Assembly (NCBI GenBank): GCA_013400115.1
Contig: VXBP01007098.1
Coordinates: 186,001 to 250,000, forward strand
DNA length: 64,000 nt
Origin: Rhinopomastus cyanomelas
Taxonomy: Eukaryota > Chordata > Aves > Bucerotiformes > Rhinopomastidae
Reading direction: 5' to 3'
Of the stretch, positions 24,401-36,362 are shown in pieces. A model generated the notes under the pieces. The model was not told where the DNA came from and made no database searches. It worked only from the letters and a program-made list of their open reading frames with translations. Each line of letters opens with the position of its first letter. Within the stretch, counting starts at the first letter, position 1. A program made the translations under genes and the position numbers.

Positions 24401-27075
24401 CTTCAGTGGTGAGATATGGAACACACTTTCAAACTTCCAGTAACCACAAGGATCTCCACTGTGCTGCAGGATGAAAATTGGAATTCCAAAGACAACAAAT
24501 GAGAGGAATGGACCCCGTCAACTGAGTGTCACTAAGCAAACCCAAGTGGTTGGAAAGTGCAAGGGAGGAGCATTTGCCATGCACCCAGATGCAGCACCAT
24601 GGAAGTGGCTGAGGGTGGCCAGCAGTCCACAAGCCATGCAGGAATTGAAAGGGAGGTGGTAGTACAAGATGGATGGCTCTCACGTGTGGAGGGCATCATG
24701 AGCAAGACACAGTGAACGATCATCACCATCACCTGCCACCTGGCACAGCAGAGGCCACAGCTGGAGGCACTTTGCAGAAGGTGGAGATGAGGCAGAAGGA
24801 ATCCAGAGGAATATTGAGGTAGAAAGGTAAAAGTTTAGCAAACACAACCTACTGAGTGTGAAAAGAATTGAGTTTGTTTTGTCCAAACCACTGTCTTCTG
24901 TTTTGTAGGAGGTTGCTTATAGCAGACAATTGTTTGTTATCCTTCTGCTTCAGTGAGGAAGGACAAGAAGAAGCTGGCTCAGTGTGGAACCCAGATTCAG
25001 ATTTAATATTTGGGGAGACTTCTGAATAAGAAATATATATGAGGCTTCTTTAGATCCTGCACTGGCATCTTCTGCAAAGAATAGAACCAGCTATCAAGAC
25101 CAACTACCATTTGGACCTTACCCAAAGCAGGAAGGTGGACTTGACAAACTTCTTAGTGTCCTTCCAATCCTTGCAGGTCCCTGACTTCATGACAGCAGAC
25201 CCCAAACCTCCAGAAGCAGACTGGTGGCTGTGTCAGTGCACACCAGCTAGACATAAGCTACAAACAAAGGTAAGACTGAGAATCTGCTAGCTTGTGCTGT
25301 CAATACATGCTGTAAGATTTAAGAGACCTGCCTGATTCATAAAGAAAAATTACTGTTCTTCCATTTAAGCTTTTCCCTTCCAGCTTGAGTTTTTAACCCC
25401 TGGGTCTACATGAAATACTGCAGCTTAAATGGTTTCAAACCCATCCCGTGTGGGCAGTAAAGACCATGGTTCCAACCAGCCACATTCATGCAGCTTCTCT
25501 CTGCTGCTATTGCCAGTTAAGAAAACATTGTCTTGTTCACAGCTCATGGTCTGAAGCAAAGAGAGAGGAACTGCATTTTGAAGATAAGTTTCAGTACTGA
25601 TGTTATTCAGCCTAAGTTTATAACTGCCAGAAGTGTTTGTAGACTTAGAAGTTTTCTCTAGGAGGTTTTTGTTCTGTGTCACTTTTCCTATTGCCTTAAA
25701 TGCTGTGTCTGGCAGGGTGGCTGCACTGCAGAGGGGCTGACTGCAGCGTGGCCTGCCCTCACACAATTAATACCACAGTGAATAAAGACGTGGCATTTCT
25801 ACCACAGCTGCCAGCAGTACCTACACCAGTGTCACTTTCAGGGAGGCTGATGAAGTGTCTCTTACTGTCCCTGGGCAGAACAGCTCTGCTCGTGCAGCAC
25901 AATTTCTAATGTCCTGATCCCTTTGAATGTGATGCTCTAACAAAAGGTTTTAGTCCACTCATGACATGCATGTGGTCCACTTACCATGAGTCTGCACTAG
26001 ATGCAGTATGTAATGTTCGAGGGGCTTGGTCAGCGTGCCTGCCAGCAGGTTACCCCCTTCCAGTTGAATACTACAGGGCAGTTTGGCACCTCAGAGCACA
26101 GTTTTCCAAATGGGTTTTAGATAGGGCTGCCTTTAAAAACAAATAACCTCTGGCCTTCCACAAAGCCAAGTGAGATGCTGGGTTCAGGAAAATACTCAAG
26201 AACCTCAGTGGATACGCAATTAACGTGGATCTTGAGTGTGCATCGGGGGATAACTAATCCATCATTTTTAACAGCCTGTCTGTCTTCACCCAAGAGTAGA
26301 ACTCAGATACTTTCCTGGCAATGAAAATCTCAGGCCCTTCAAAAATCCTACACTCTGCCCCAACTGTGTGCAGTTGTTATTGCTGCTTTGATCATTATCA
26401 GCATTTACTACCTTGGGAAATAAAATACTCAGATGAGACATTTGTTGGCCAGCACATGCCAGGCATAGAAATTTAACCAAAAACTTCAGGAGGTGTTTGG
26501 GTGTCTGGCTGTGCTGTCTCTTGGAGAAAAAGGTAGTGGATGATCCTGTCACCATCACTGTTAGCTGACCTCAGACCAACCTGATGGTGATGATGATGAG
26601 CCCCAATGCTCCTGTCCTGCAGACCCCATGGCAGGTCTGCTCCACTGAGCTGCAGAGCTGCTACAGACAGGCAGCCTCATGCATTTGCCCCAGCTGGAGA
26701 ATGAGCCAGAGACCCAGGGGAAACAGCAGGAGCATCCCCTCTGACTTCTGGGATGCTGTCTGGGCTGCATGAACTGAAAGGGAAAAAAACCCCAAGTCTG
26801 TCTGGAGCCACTGGTTGAAGGTAGTCCCAAAGGAGGGCTCAACAGCTCCGGTCCTGGGAAAGCACCGGCACTGAACTGTCTCATTGCAGTTCTAACACCA
26901 GGTTTTCATTCATCAAAGTTCTCATACAGTTGGGCCTTGATTTATTTGGTTGGGTTATTTGCCTGAAAGGAATAATCTCACATCTTCTAACAGTTGTGAT
27001 TTCACTGCTTCGTTGATTAAAACACCTATTTTCCGCTATTTTCTCTCCAGCCACACACCCCACCCCCACTAATTA
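21401..27075. other. Long repeat-poor unique stretch
   Basis: About 5.7 kb without a confident repeat or exon, the longest such interval in the window. Frames are below about 115 codons and lack domains. A faint CR1-like phrase near 25136-25175 is too diverged to call. Confidence 0.5.
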
Positions 27076-27245
27076 AATAGCTCCAACTCTCACAGCCATA
27101 AGACTTCAATGGCTCAATAACATCCCGAGTCAATGTGTTGCCAAGCTGCTTTTTAATTCATTCTTCATGCAAATGATATACAATTAGACCTGGTTAATCT
27201 GCATTCCTCCTGCAAACGCTATTGTTAATAGGATTTAAAAAAACC
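27076..27245. promoter_or_regulatory. Candidate conserved non-coding block
   Basis: AT-rich non-repetitive sequence with an ATGCAAAT octamer (27167-27174), a CAATTAG homeodomain-like word just after it, and GGTTAATC shortly downstream. The block resembles vertebrate developmental enhancers in composition. There is no direct evidence of function. Confidence 0.25.
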
Positions 27246-28315
27246 CCCTTCAGCTTAACAAATCAATGGCACATACAGGCTATCAGATCAGTTACTCCTA
27301 AAACCTTTTGGACAGCCAGACATATGGGGGAAGCAAGCAGTGATTATAACAAGGCCTTGCAAGGGGACTTTGCAGCGCTTGGGATGTTTGACTTCAGAAG
27401 TTTTCCACCCTGTCTTTTCTCCCAGCACCACGCTCATCTCATTGGGTCAGGAAAGGGGAGGGAGATCCCAGAGGGAAAGGTCAGACCTTTAGGACATTTG
27501 TTACGGACCAAACAATAGTCTGGGGATCCCCAAGGCTTTCTTTCTGTATTGAGCTGAATATTTCAGCACAGATCTAGCCCTCCAAACAGGTTTTTACCTG
27601 TTAACAAAGAGTGTTGATGAGACAGAGGAGAAAAGGCAGTCCCCACACGGGCATGCCTGGCTGCTGCGGGGGGCTGCTGCTTTGCGTCTTGCTAGGGAGA
27701 TTCTGGCTGCACTGACAGACTATTCCAAGTTTCACTGTCTGCTCAGGTGTCCTGACAAGCCTCTCAGAAGGGAAAATGTCTTTTGAGATGCCCTGAATCT
27801 CCAATCTCCTGAAGCCAGGAAGGACTCCTGCTGGCCTTTTCTTACAGGTTAGGTGCATGGGGAAGGGCAATAGGTCTTATCTGTGAGAAAAGATGCCCCA
27901 GCAGTCTCAGAGCCCTCTGGTAGCCTGCAAAGTGGCCAGGCTGGACAAGGACTGCTGGGGTAGGAAAGGTCTCAGGGCAGAAATGGGTTCACTCTCACAT
28001 AAATGTTATTTGCTTTCTCCTCAGTGCCGAAGCGCCCGTTGTCCTTGCAACGTGGCACGTTGACAAAGCTGAGGAGTTAAAACTCTCCATCCACAAGACA
28101 TGAATGAAGAAAGGAACTCAGACCTTCTCCATGGTGAATCTCTTTCATTTGGCTTTGGCCTTCCAGTCAATAAGGGCACCAACTGTGATGAGGGCCCCAG
28201 TCCATCTGGAGCTATTCATTTGGGTCACCAGATGACACATCCCTGCCAAACTTGTCCTGATTTGCACAAGGGACCAGATGCAAAAAGGGTCTGTATCCCA
28301 AGACAAATCCCCTCT
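27246..28315. other. Unique sequence, no gene recognised
   Basis: About 1 kb with no repeat or exon recognised. Confidence 0.5.
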
Positions 28316-28780
28316 AGCCTCAACCCTACCACGTACACAGCAAACACTCCGCGACACCGCAACCTTCTCCTCCGTCACGCATACACCGGCCAGCACACAC
28401 GCAGCAACCACGGATGCGCCTTGACGGCTCCCCTCGCTGCCCTTCTCCCCTGACGTGACACCGAGCAATGAGAAGCAGGCTCTCGGGGAGAAGTTTCCAT
28501 GAGCAGTGATAACACGAAGATCTGTCAGCGTTCCTGAAAAGCGCTCGGGCAGCGTCAGTCAGCAGAAGTGCCTGCAGCGCTTCGACCTCGCAGCCTGGCA
28601 ACTGCATCTCAATCACACAGGGAAGCTGTGGCCTCGCAGGACCCGACGGGTTTCCGCTTTGCAGCCAGGAGCTGTGCAGGAGAGTGGGACTGACAGGGCA
28701 TTTCTGGTGCCATTATTCATTAATTGGATGGAAAATTGCCTGATGTACTTTTTAAGCTTTCTGCAAGCCTTCAGAGCGGA
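28316..28780. promoter_or_regulatory. CpG-enriched patch followed by an AT-rich block
   Basis: From about 28320 to 28655 CpG dinucleotides are much denser than in the flanks (for example the CCTGAAAAGCGCTCGGGCAG area near 28535). An AT-rich stretch with CATTATTCATTAATTGGATG follows at 28690-28770. This could be a small CpG island, an enhancer or a hypomethylated patch. The 208-codon frame at 28506-29132 (plus) crosses it but has no known domain. Confidence 0.25.
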
Positions 28781-30465
28781 GGGGAGACTTGCCCCAGCGG
28801 TACCAGCAGCACCGCTCACTGCTGCTGGCCACGGCCCTGCGTGTCCCCACCCAAGCAGGGCAGGGTCCCCCTCGCACCCACCCTCCCTCAGAGCTCATGA
28901 GGCCGATTGCCTTAGTCCCCTCAGCCTGGGAGAGGTACAGACTGAACGGACAAGACAAAAGGACAGGCAGCAGACACAGAGGTGGTGTGTTTGTAGGAAC
29001 TTCAGTGAGAAAAGTCTCCATCCCCCAGCCTTGGTATCCACACCATTGTCCTTCCCCATAGATTCAGGCTTTCCTTGCTTCTCCCTGCCCTATCTTTGGC
29101 CAATGTCTCACTTTCCTTCACAATCCATTTAATTGCAAGAAATCCATGTTGATTTGATGGGTGGTTTATACCTCCACAGCCTGGCTAAACTGTCCTGATG
29201 AGGTTACTGGTTTCAAGTTTGCTGCGGTGGATGTACAAGGTCCTTGGGCACAGCGCCTGGCATTGCAGCATTCACTAGTGCAACTCACCCAGGGCTTCTG
29301 CTGTTGAGTGGTAAAGAAGAAATACCAGGGAAATCACAGCCAGCAGAAGGTGTAAACCCAACGGTGTCCTGCTCACACACCACCCTACACTGTCCTTTGG
29401 AGCCAGAAGTGTGTTAATGACAACTGTACCGAAGCAGCTAGTGATAATAACCAGTCCTCACAAAGGGTCTGCTCTAATTACAAACACTAAGTGCAAACCC
29501 CAAGCAGTTCTGCTCAAACCAGTTGAATAACTCCAGCTTCCCCTGGTGGAAAATGGCTGCAGGATTTGGTTCCAGAGTCCTGTCTTGCTCTTTTCATTGT
29601 GGCCACAGGGCAGATCCTCCAGGCCTTGTAATGCAGTAGTGATGCCTGAGGACACATTAAGAGGCCAAGCTATTGGAACAGCATGTGGAGCTTAGAGAGG
29701 AGGGTCCATCTAGACCAGAGACCCTCAGGTTCTGTAGATGTTTATATTCCCTGGGGGCAAGTGGAGGTAGACCAGCATTTTTACAGCTGACTTCTGTTGA
29801 TGTATCCTTTTAGTTCTGTGTATGGACAGCAGCAAGTGATGAGGTCCTCACCCCACCTCATCATCATCTCTGTACCTGTCACCAGCTTTGCTGCAGGCTC
29901 CTCTACCTAGGGTTTGTTAGGATTTGTGCCTGTCCATGCACTTTCAACCCATGGTTGTTGGAGATGATGGCTAATCCACTGCTTCTCACTCCATGGATTT
30001 TGACAAGATGAGAGTCACTGAAGTAAGTCACATCAACAAAGCTGAAGCACTGAGTTTAAGATCAACAGAAAAATATGTGTATGACAAAAAAAAAGTGGTT
30101 CAATATGGGTTAGAAGCAGAGCAACCCAATGGAAACAAGGTGCTTCTATTTAATAAACTGTCTGAATTATCACCGCTCTGCAGAATGGGCCTTAGTGTCC
30201 TACAAAGATAACTTGTCTGTCAGCTTTGGATATTTATACAATAAACGTGTTGGGTCCTTTTCCTCTTCCACAGTTTCCTGCACTCATCTTCCCTGGCTTG
30301 TGTCCAGTTTGACGTCATTTTTATCTTCTTATGATCCAGTTACTTCAAACCATTTCCATCTTCTTGTAGTTAAGGCAAGTACTCATGTGAACGTCAGCTC
30401 CAAGTGTGGAGCTGACAGTGTGACTACACGTTCAGGTGATCGTAGCCAATTTTATCCACATTTTC
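28781..30465. other. Unique sequence, no gene recognised
   Basis: About 1.7 kb with no repeat or supported exon. Confidence 0.5.
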
Positions 30466-30702
30466 AGAGGAGGTTCCATAGAAATATCAGAAGGAACGTC
30501 TTCACAGTGAGGGTGACGGAGCACTGGAACAGGCTGCCCAGGGTGGTTGTGGAGTTGTGGTTGTGTTCTCTGCAGACGTTTAAGACCCGCCTGGATGGGT
30601 TCCTGTGTAAGTTGGTCTAGGTGATCATGCTGCAGGGGGATTGGACTAGATGATCTTTTGAGGCCCCTTCGAATCCCTAACGATTCTCTGATTCTATGAT
30701 TA
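30466..30702 (+). mobile_element. CR1 LINE 3' fragment with end of ORF2
   Basis: The plus frame that runs to 30620 ends in CR1 ORF2 C-terminal sequence (RRFHRNIRRNVF, VRVTEHWNRLPRVVVE, FKTRLDGFLCKLV). The 3' UTR (GGATTGGACTAGATGATC) and a tail GATTCTCTGATTCTATGATT follow. The upstream part of that frame (30129-30465) is not CR1. A few extra bases near 30560 relative to other copies suggest a small insertion. Confidence 0.95.
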
Positions 30703-33528
30703 TTGTTGTATTAGATATCTGAGTAAATACCCAAACGTCTGTCAGATACAAACATGCCTTGGATCCCTCTCCATCTCATCTCTGGTCCTAGACAGGATTC
30801 TTAAGAAAGCAAATGAAAAGGAATGAATCATTCATTTGAAAACAATTGCAACAAAGTATTTGGAAAGGCTGGCATTTGTTCTTCCTGTCCCAGATCACGT
30901 AGCCCTCTTGCATCTCCTTCCGAGGTCTGGCTGCCTGCTGTGGGGAAGGTGACCTCTGTGGCATCACAGGGTGGTTCGATGATCCACTGCAATACTGCTG
31001 TGGGCTCTGGGCAGTCTCCTTGGTTCTGGGCTCCGCTCTTCATTCATCCATGACCTGCAGCTCTCAAGTCCACAAAATTTAGGGTTCTTTTCTTCCAGAG
31101 GAAAAAAAAAAAAGAACCCAGGACCTGATCCAAGTTGTGACAGAACAGACCACAAGGTAAAGAATGGGAGGTCTAGGAACAGACGATTAATGGAAACCAA
31201 TCTTGGACCCAGAAGTGACCCAAAATCACTCTTTCATGGGAACATCTCCCTTAGCCCATCTCCTGCAGTGTGTCCCCCATGCATGTCATCAGCTCTGTCA
31301 CTTTCCTGCGGGGGATTACTAATGGGTTAGGATCTCTTCTTCTCCCACTCTGTACCCTTTCAAGCCAGTCATGGCCATCCTCATAAATCTACCAGGATGC
31401 TGACAGCCAGACTGCCGCTCGTGGGGGCTCAGGGGATTTTGAGTGATATTCCTTCTGTTTCTGCTCTGTCCAAGAGCATTTAAGAGGATGAGTTTCCTTC
31501 TACACATTCAAATAAAAAAATTCAAAAAGAAAAACAAGGACAAGCGACACAGGTGGAGAGGAACAAGGTGTAGGGAAAATAGTGGCACCATCATCTTCTG
31601 TATCCAAGTGCCTGCAAGTGTAGGATGTGTCCCTAGAGAGACAGGCTTTGCAGGCAGTGAAAGGAGTAAAGAAAGAGCAGCAAAAAATGGACCCAGGAAC
31701 TCAGCTCTTTGCTGTGGATTTGGTAGAGTGCCACATGTGCTTTATCTCTGCCCAGTGTCTTGTTAGCAAAGAGCCATGTATTTATCTTAGAACATGCTGA
31801 TAATGAATGCTCCTGGCAGATAACATAGTCTCAAACCAAAACCAAGGTTTTCTGTCAACTCTAATCCCCTTGGTTTTATTTCAGCAAAGACATCTATAGT
31901 ATTCTTTCACTTTCTTTACCTGTGAGCTGCTGCCAGCTCTAATCACCCACCAGACACTATTTCTACTATCTGGATGATTCTAAATGACCCTGTCTACAAC
32001 ATTGAAAGGCAGCTTGATGTTATCTGAGGGACCACAAAAAGCCTGCACACATAAAGGCAGGCTGAGCAAAAGCCTTGTGGCCACTAAGGACTCACTGTGT
32101 GTAAGCACCTTGGAAATCACTCTGTAGATCTCTGGTCCTGGTGTGGGTACAGAAGGTCATTGCTCTGCCGCTCATGGTAAATGCACCGATGGATGAACCT
32201 CTGGAGGCTGGGAGGTTACACGTGGGTGAATTCTCACATGCTGGCTCTGCTGCAAGTGCCTCCTGAGGTTGCAGACCTGGAACAAAACCCTTGTGGCAAT
32301 GCACATTGACTGTACATGGGTGCTGTAGAATAGTCCACGTTGCAACGACAGGAGTTGTGATGAGAAGGAAAGTTGAAATGGACCATTTCTGGGCATAAAA
32401 CCAGTTGGAAGTATCGAAAATTCATGGGAAGACTCGTAGGTTTGAAATGCTAGCATTCATTCTTGCAGCCTCCTTCAAACTGCTAGAACAGACAAAAGTG
32501 CATGGAAAAAGAAGCCCCCTGCACTGGACAGAATGCCATGCTCCACACCAATGAGTCAGTGCTCTTGAACTGTGAGACAGAAAGCACAAGGGGAGCTACC
32601 TGATGACTCCAATAGACCATCAGTTTGTGCAGGAAGATCAGCTTTGCAGGGGCTATCGGTAAGACTTGAACCCATGGGACAATCTGAAAGCAAGGGAGGA
32701 AAGGTCTCAGGACAATGATTTTAATGGGGCATTTTCTAACTCCAAGTGATTCATTCAACAAGAGGAAATCCTTTTCTGGAGCTCCTCTCGAACTGAGAAC
32801 TGGAGAGCTTGCTTGAACACAAATAAGTGGTTTAGTTACCCTAGTTTTATAGAAACAACACAAAGCCCAACAAAATTATGTAAACACTTTATATTTTAAA
32901 GGGAACATTTCTCAACGTTAACGATAGTTACAGACTCAGCTGCTTTACTGAAAGTACTGAATCAGATAATTGGTAAAATTAATCAGGAACCACTGGAGGT
33001 TACGTGATCCAGAAGAAGCAGTCAGTGAAGAAGTCTCTGTCAGTTTCAAGTAAATAAAAAAGCCAGTTTTAGGAAGGATGGGAAAAGCAGATAGAAAATT
33101 ATAAATGTGTGTGTTAAAGGGCTATAAACAAATTACAGGCTAGAAACGCCAGAACATTAGTAAGAAAGAAGACTAATTCTGCCACAGTTTAGGGTATTGA
33201 GAGGAAACAAAGCCAACATGGAAAGCTCACACTTAAAAGATAGGACCCTTAGTCCAGGAAGAAATAACCCTGTAAAAGCCTTGAATCACGATATCAGCAA
33301 TCAGATGAATATCTGTTCCCAGTGCAGGACTGAGGAAAGAACAGCTACATGTCTTGTCCGAGAGAATGAGGGCAAAAGCTCTACTTACTGGGCACTGTAT
33401 CTTCAGACAGATGAACTGAAAAGGCTTCACAAGAGCTGTGAGTAGCAGGGATCTGGGAAACATGTTTTAATGGGAAGGATTAAGGAGTTATTTAGCTATT
33501 TAAAACAGGCATTTTACCAGAAGGGAGG
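30703..33528. other. Unique sequence, no gene recognised
   Basis: About 2.8 kb. It holds a short poly-A run near 31099-31112 and no confident repeat. No exon is supported. Confidence 0.5.
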
Positions 33529-33571
33529 TGACAATTGGCCTTGAGATGTACCAAGGGATTCAGGTTGGATA
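33529..33571 (+). mobile_element. Left part of an old CR1 split by a younger CR1
   Basis: The phrase GGGATTCAGGTTGGATA is characteristic of older CR1 subfamilies, where it is normally followed by a TTAGG...AATTTCTTCACC block. Here the continuation is found only at 33914, on the far side of a younger insert. The left limit is uncertain. Confidence 0.65.
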
Positions 33572-33913
33572 GACCTCATTAATGTCTATAAATACGTGCA
33601 GGGTGGGTGTCAGGAGGATGGAGCCAGGTTCTGCTCAATGTCATCTAATGGTAGGACAAGGGGCAATGGGTGTGAGCTGGAACAGAGGAGGTTCTATATA
33701 AATATGAGAAGGAACTTCTTCTCAGTAAGGGTGACAGATCACTGGAACAGGTTGCCCAAGGGGGTTGTGGAGTCTCCTTCTCTGGAGTTGTTTAAAACCC
33801 GTCTGGATGTGTTCCTGTGTGACTTGGTCTAGGTGATCCTGCTGGGTCAGGGGGATTGGACTGGATGATATGTTGAGGTCCCTTCCAATCCCTAATGTTC
33901 TGTGATTCTGTGA
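33572..33913 (+). mobile_element. CR1 LINE inserted into an older CR1
   Basis: Starts GACCTCATTAATGTCTATAA and contains a 78-codon plus frame (33596-33832) with CR1 ORF2 C-terminal residues (GGCQEDGARF, RTRGNGCELE, HWNRLPKGVVESPSLE, FKTRLDVFLCDLV). The 3' UTR follows, ending in the variant tail GTTCTGTGATTCTGTGA. It interrupts the old copy at 33529-33571 / 33914-34108. Confidence 0.96.
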
Positions 33914-34108
33914 TTAGGCAGAATTTCTTCACCAGATCAGCCACTGGACACCAGGCTGCCCAGGAAGCTGCTGGAGCAACCAGCTCTAGAGGTCATAATG
34001 ACATAGTGCTGAGACCCAATCTAGTGGTGACTTGTCAGTGCTGGGTGACAAGTCAGTATTGGTCTCCATGATCTTTAAGGTCTCTCCCAACCAAAACGAC
34101 TCTGTGAC
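33914..34108 (+). mobile_element. Right part of the split old CR1
   Basis: TTAGGCAGAATTTCTTCACC resumes the older element. It continues with CAGGCTGCCCAGGAAGCTGC and ends with TCCATGATCTTTAAGGTCTC, CCCAACCAAAACGACTCTGT. It differs from the young copies throughout its length. Confidence 0.82.
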
Positions 34109-36306
34109 AACAGGTTTAATTGTTTTAACAGCAGCTGCAGGTAACTGCAGTAGGAAAAGCCGGAGTGGTAATGATGAGGATGAACCTGGGCAAGCAGTGA
34201 TGACTGAGGAGGAGCTGCTTTACTGGGCATATTTAATCAAATGCAGAATTTTTATCTAAGGCCTGAGAGAGATCATCACTGTGGACCAAGGCAGCTCATT
34301 ACAGCACAGGAGGTGCAGATTGAACTTCACATGTGGGAGTGAATCACAAACACATTTTTAATGTGGTGGTGCCAGCACCAACTGTTTTCCCAACTGCTTT
34401 ACAAGGTCTTTTAGGTAGGTTCCATCTCTGATACGTACAGAAAACACTTCAGTGAGATCCTGGGCTAGACTGAACTCTCTCAAGGCTGCTCCAAGGCAGG
34501 CAGCAGCAAGGTGACGATTGTTTTTCACGTTGATGGACTTGCTCACAGCGCTGCAGGGGTGAGAGAACGTGCTCCTGCATTTCCAGCAGAGCTCAGGACT
34601 GCAGCTTCTGAGGAAGCTGGTTTGCTGCAACTGGCTTGCACAGCACAAAAGCAGACAGGTGACAACTCCCACTGCTTCAGCAGTGTTCCAGGAGGTCCTG
34701 TGTTACGTGCAGCTGGTGCAAACTCCCTTTTCCCCAAGGATATAGACACTCATGGACACAACTGAATGTTTCCACCAAGTTCTGCTGAACCTGTATTTTT
34801 CTAGAGATGGAGATGGAGGCCAAATCCATCACGTTTTTCACTGTGCTCTCTGCTCTGTAATGGTTTTACTCAACTTAAATCACAGTAGCACAGAGTGCCC
34901 TTTATGGTGGAGGGCTATCGGGTGGGGGTGACTGCTGAGGTCAGACAGCCCAGTGATTAAAGTTCAGCACGAGCATGGCACAGAGAGGATGGGGCTGAGG
35001 GCAGGCCAGCTGCAGCACAATCCCAAGCACAAGCTGTTTATTAGGGCCAGCATAAAGCACTCCAGAAGGGCAAGACTCAGTGTTCTTCCTTTTGATCCTA
35101 TTATCATATGACAACATGATTAAAGACAGGGTAAAGGCTGGGCCCTCATGGAAGAAGCACAGGGGTGTCAAACCACTAATGGAAACTGTCACAGAGGAGA
35201 CAGAAAGTTTAAAGAAAACATGCCCCTCTCTCCCCACAGGGCAAGGAGTGAGGGAGATCCCAGTGCCAGCAGAGTCTGCACACAAAGGCAGAGCAATAAA
35301 AGCAAGAACATGGGACAGAACTCAGAAAAGTAAATGTTGTGTCAGCTCCTCCTTTGTCATCTCTGTGTCCTGGGAAACCAGATGACAGCAAAGATTGGCT
35401 GTGTGGCACTTCTGGACACATCCCTTGCACGCAGGCACAATTTTCCTAAACTCATCTAATTTTCTTGTAAGCCCTCAAGCCCATGTCTCAACCTAAGCTC
35501 CTCTACCTCCTTTCACAGAGGAGTGGCTACGCATAGACCTGATTCAAGCAGGACATTGGGCACCGGGCACTAGTCCCTGAGCAGTGATGTTAATCCAGGT
35601 CCCTAAGAAGAGCTCTTCTCCCCTCAGTGACTGTTTTGGGGCCACGCATCATGAGGCAGGTGATACCCAGGCTGAGCTACAGAAAGTCTCTGGGGCTTGA
35701 GGGAAAGGACCACCACAGTACAGTTGTTCCAGCCATGTTTGTGGGTCCCTTTGCCTAAGACCACAGGGGAGCCAGCTCTCTGCAAGGGAGCTGTTCCCAG
35801 GAGTTCTGGTCGCCGCGGCTTGAACAAACCTGAGTTCACAGGGATTTGGGGGGTGACAGTGCCTTCCTATTGGGAGCCTGGGTGTGCAGCTCCGTGACAA
35901 ACACTGAACGTGGCGTTCCAGTCCATTGGTGACACAAGTGGAGCTTGCTAGAGCAACCTCGAACTGCCAGTGGCAGCGTGACCAGCAACATGGGGGGAAA
36001 CACAGCGGAGACCTGTCAGAAATGGAATGTTCTTAGCATGAGATATTAAATCAATATTTATTTTAACAAGTCTAACAGGATTGTCCCCTATTAACACCCA
36101 AGAGTTCCACACTGGCTGAGCTTTCCAGAGATGCCTAGAACATCTGGATGCTCATTTCCCATTTGTTTCCCACTGGAGTCTTAAGAACTCAATTTTGCGG
36201 TAGGAAGTCGAGGAGTGAAATGCCAAGGTAGGGTTTTCTCCTTCCAGTAGGCAAGGAATATTTATTTCATGTTTCTCTGTGGCTGTTGGACTTTCCAAAA
36301 GGTGCA
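34109..36306. other. Unique sequence, no gene recognised
   Basis: About 2.2 kb with no repeat and no supported exon. Several 70-115 codon frames are shadows of one another. Confidence 0.5.
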
Positions 36307-36362
36307 AAGGAAGGGGGGAAGGAAGGGAAGGGAATGGAGGGAGGGAGGGAGGGAGNTGAAGG
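36307..36362. repeat. GGAA/GGGA purine tract
   Basis: Imperfect GGAA and GGGA units with one undetermined base (N) at 36356. The section at about 36339-36354 has four consecutive GGG runs separated by single A, which fits a G-quadruplex pattern. Confidence 0.92.

Noticed and set aside
25130..25180. CR1-like phrase GTGGACTTGACAAACTTC followed by TCCTTCCAATCC
   Set aside because: Could be a very old CR1 3' end, but there is no tail and too little matching sequence to support it.
28506..29132. 208-codon plus-strand open frame
   Set aside because: No family match that I recognise; it is open mainly through the CpG-rich patch, where stop codons are rare.
30965..30985. GTGGTTCGATGATCCAC, resembling a tRNA T-arm
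   Set aside because: No acceptor, D or anticodon arm can be placed at the right distance on either side, so this is a chance match.
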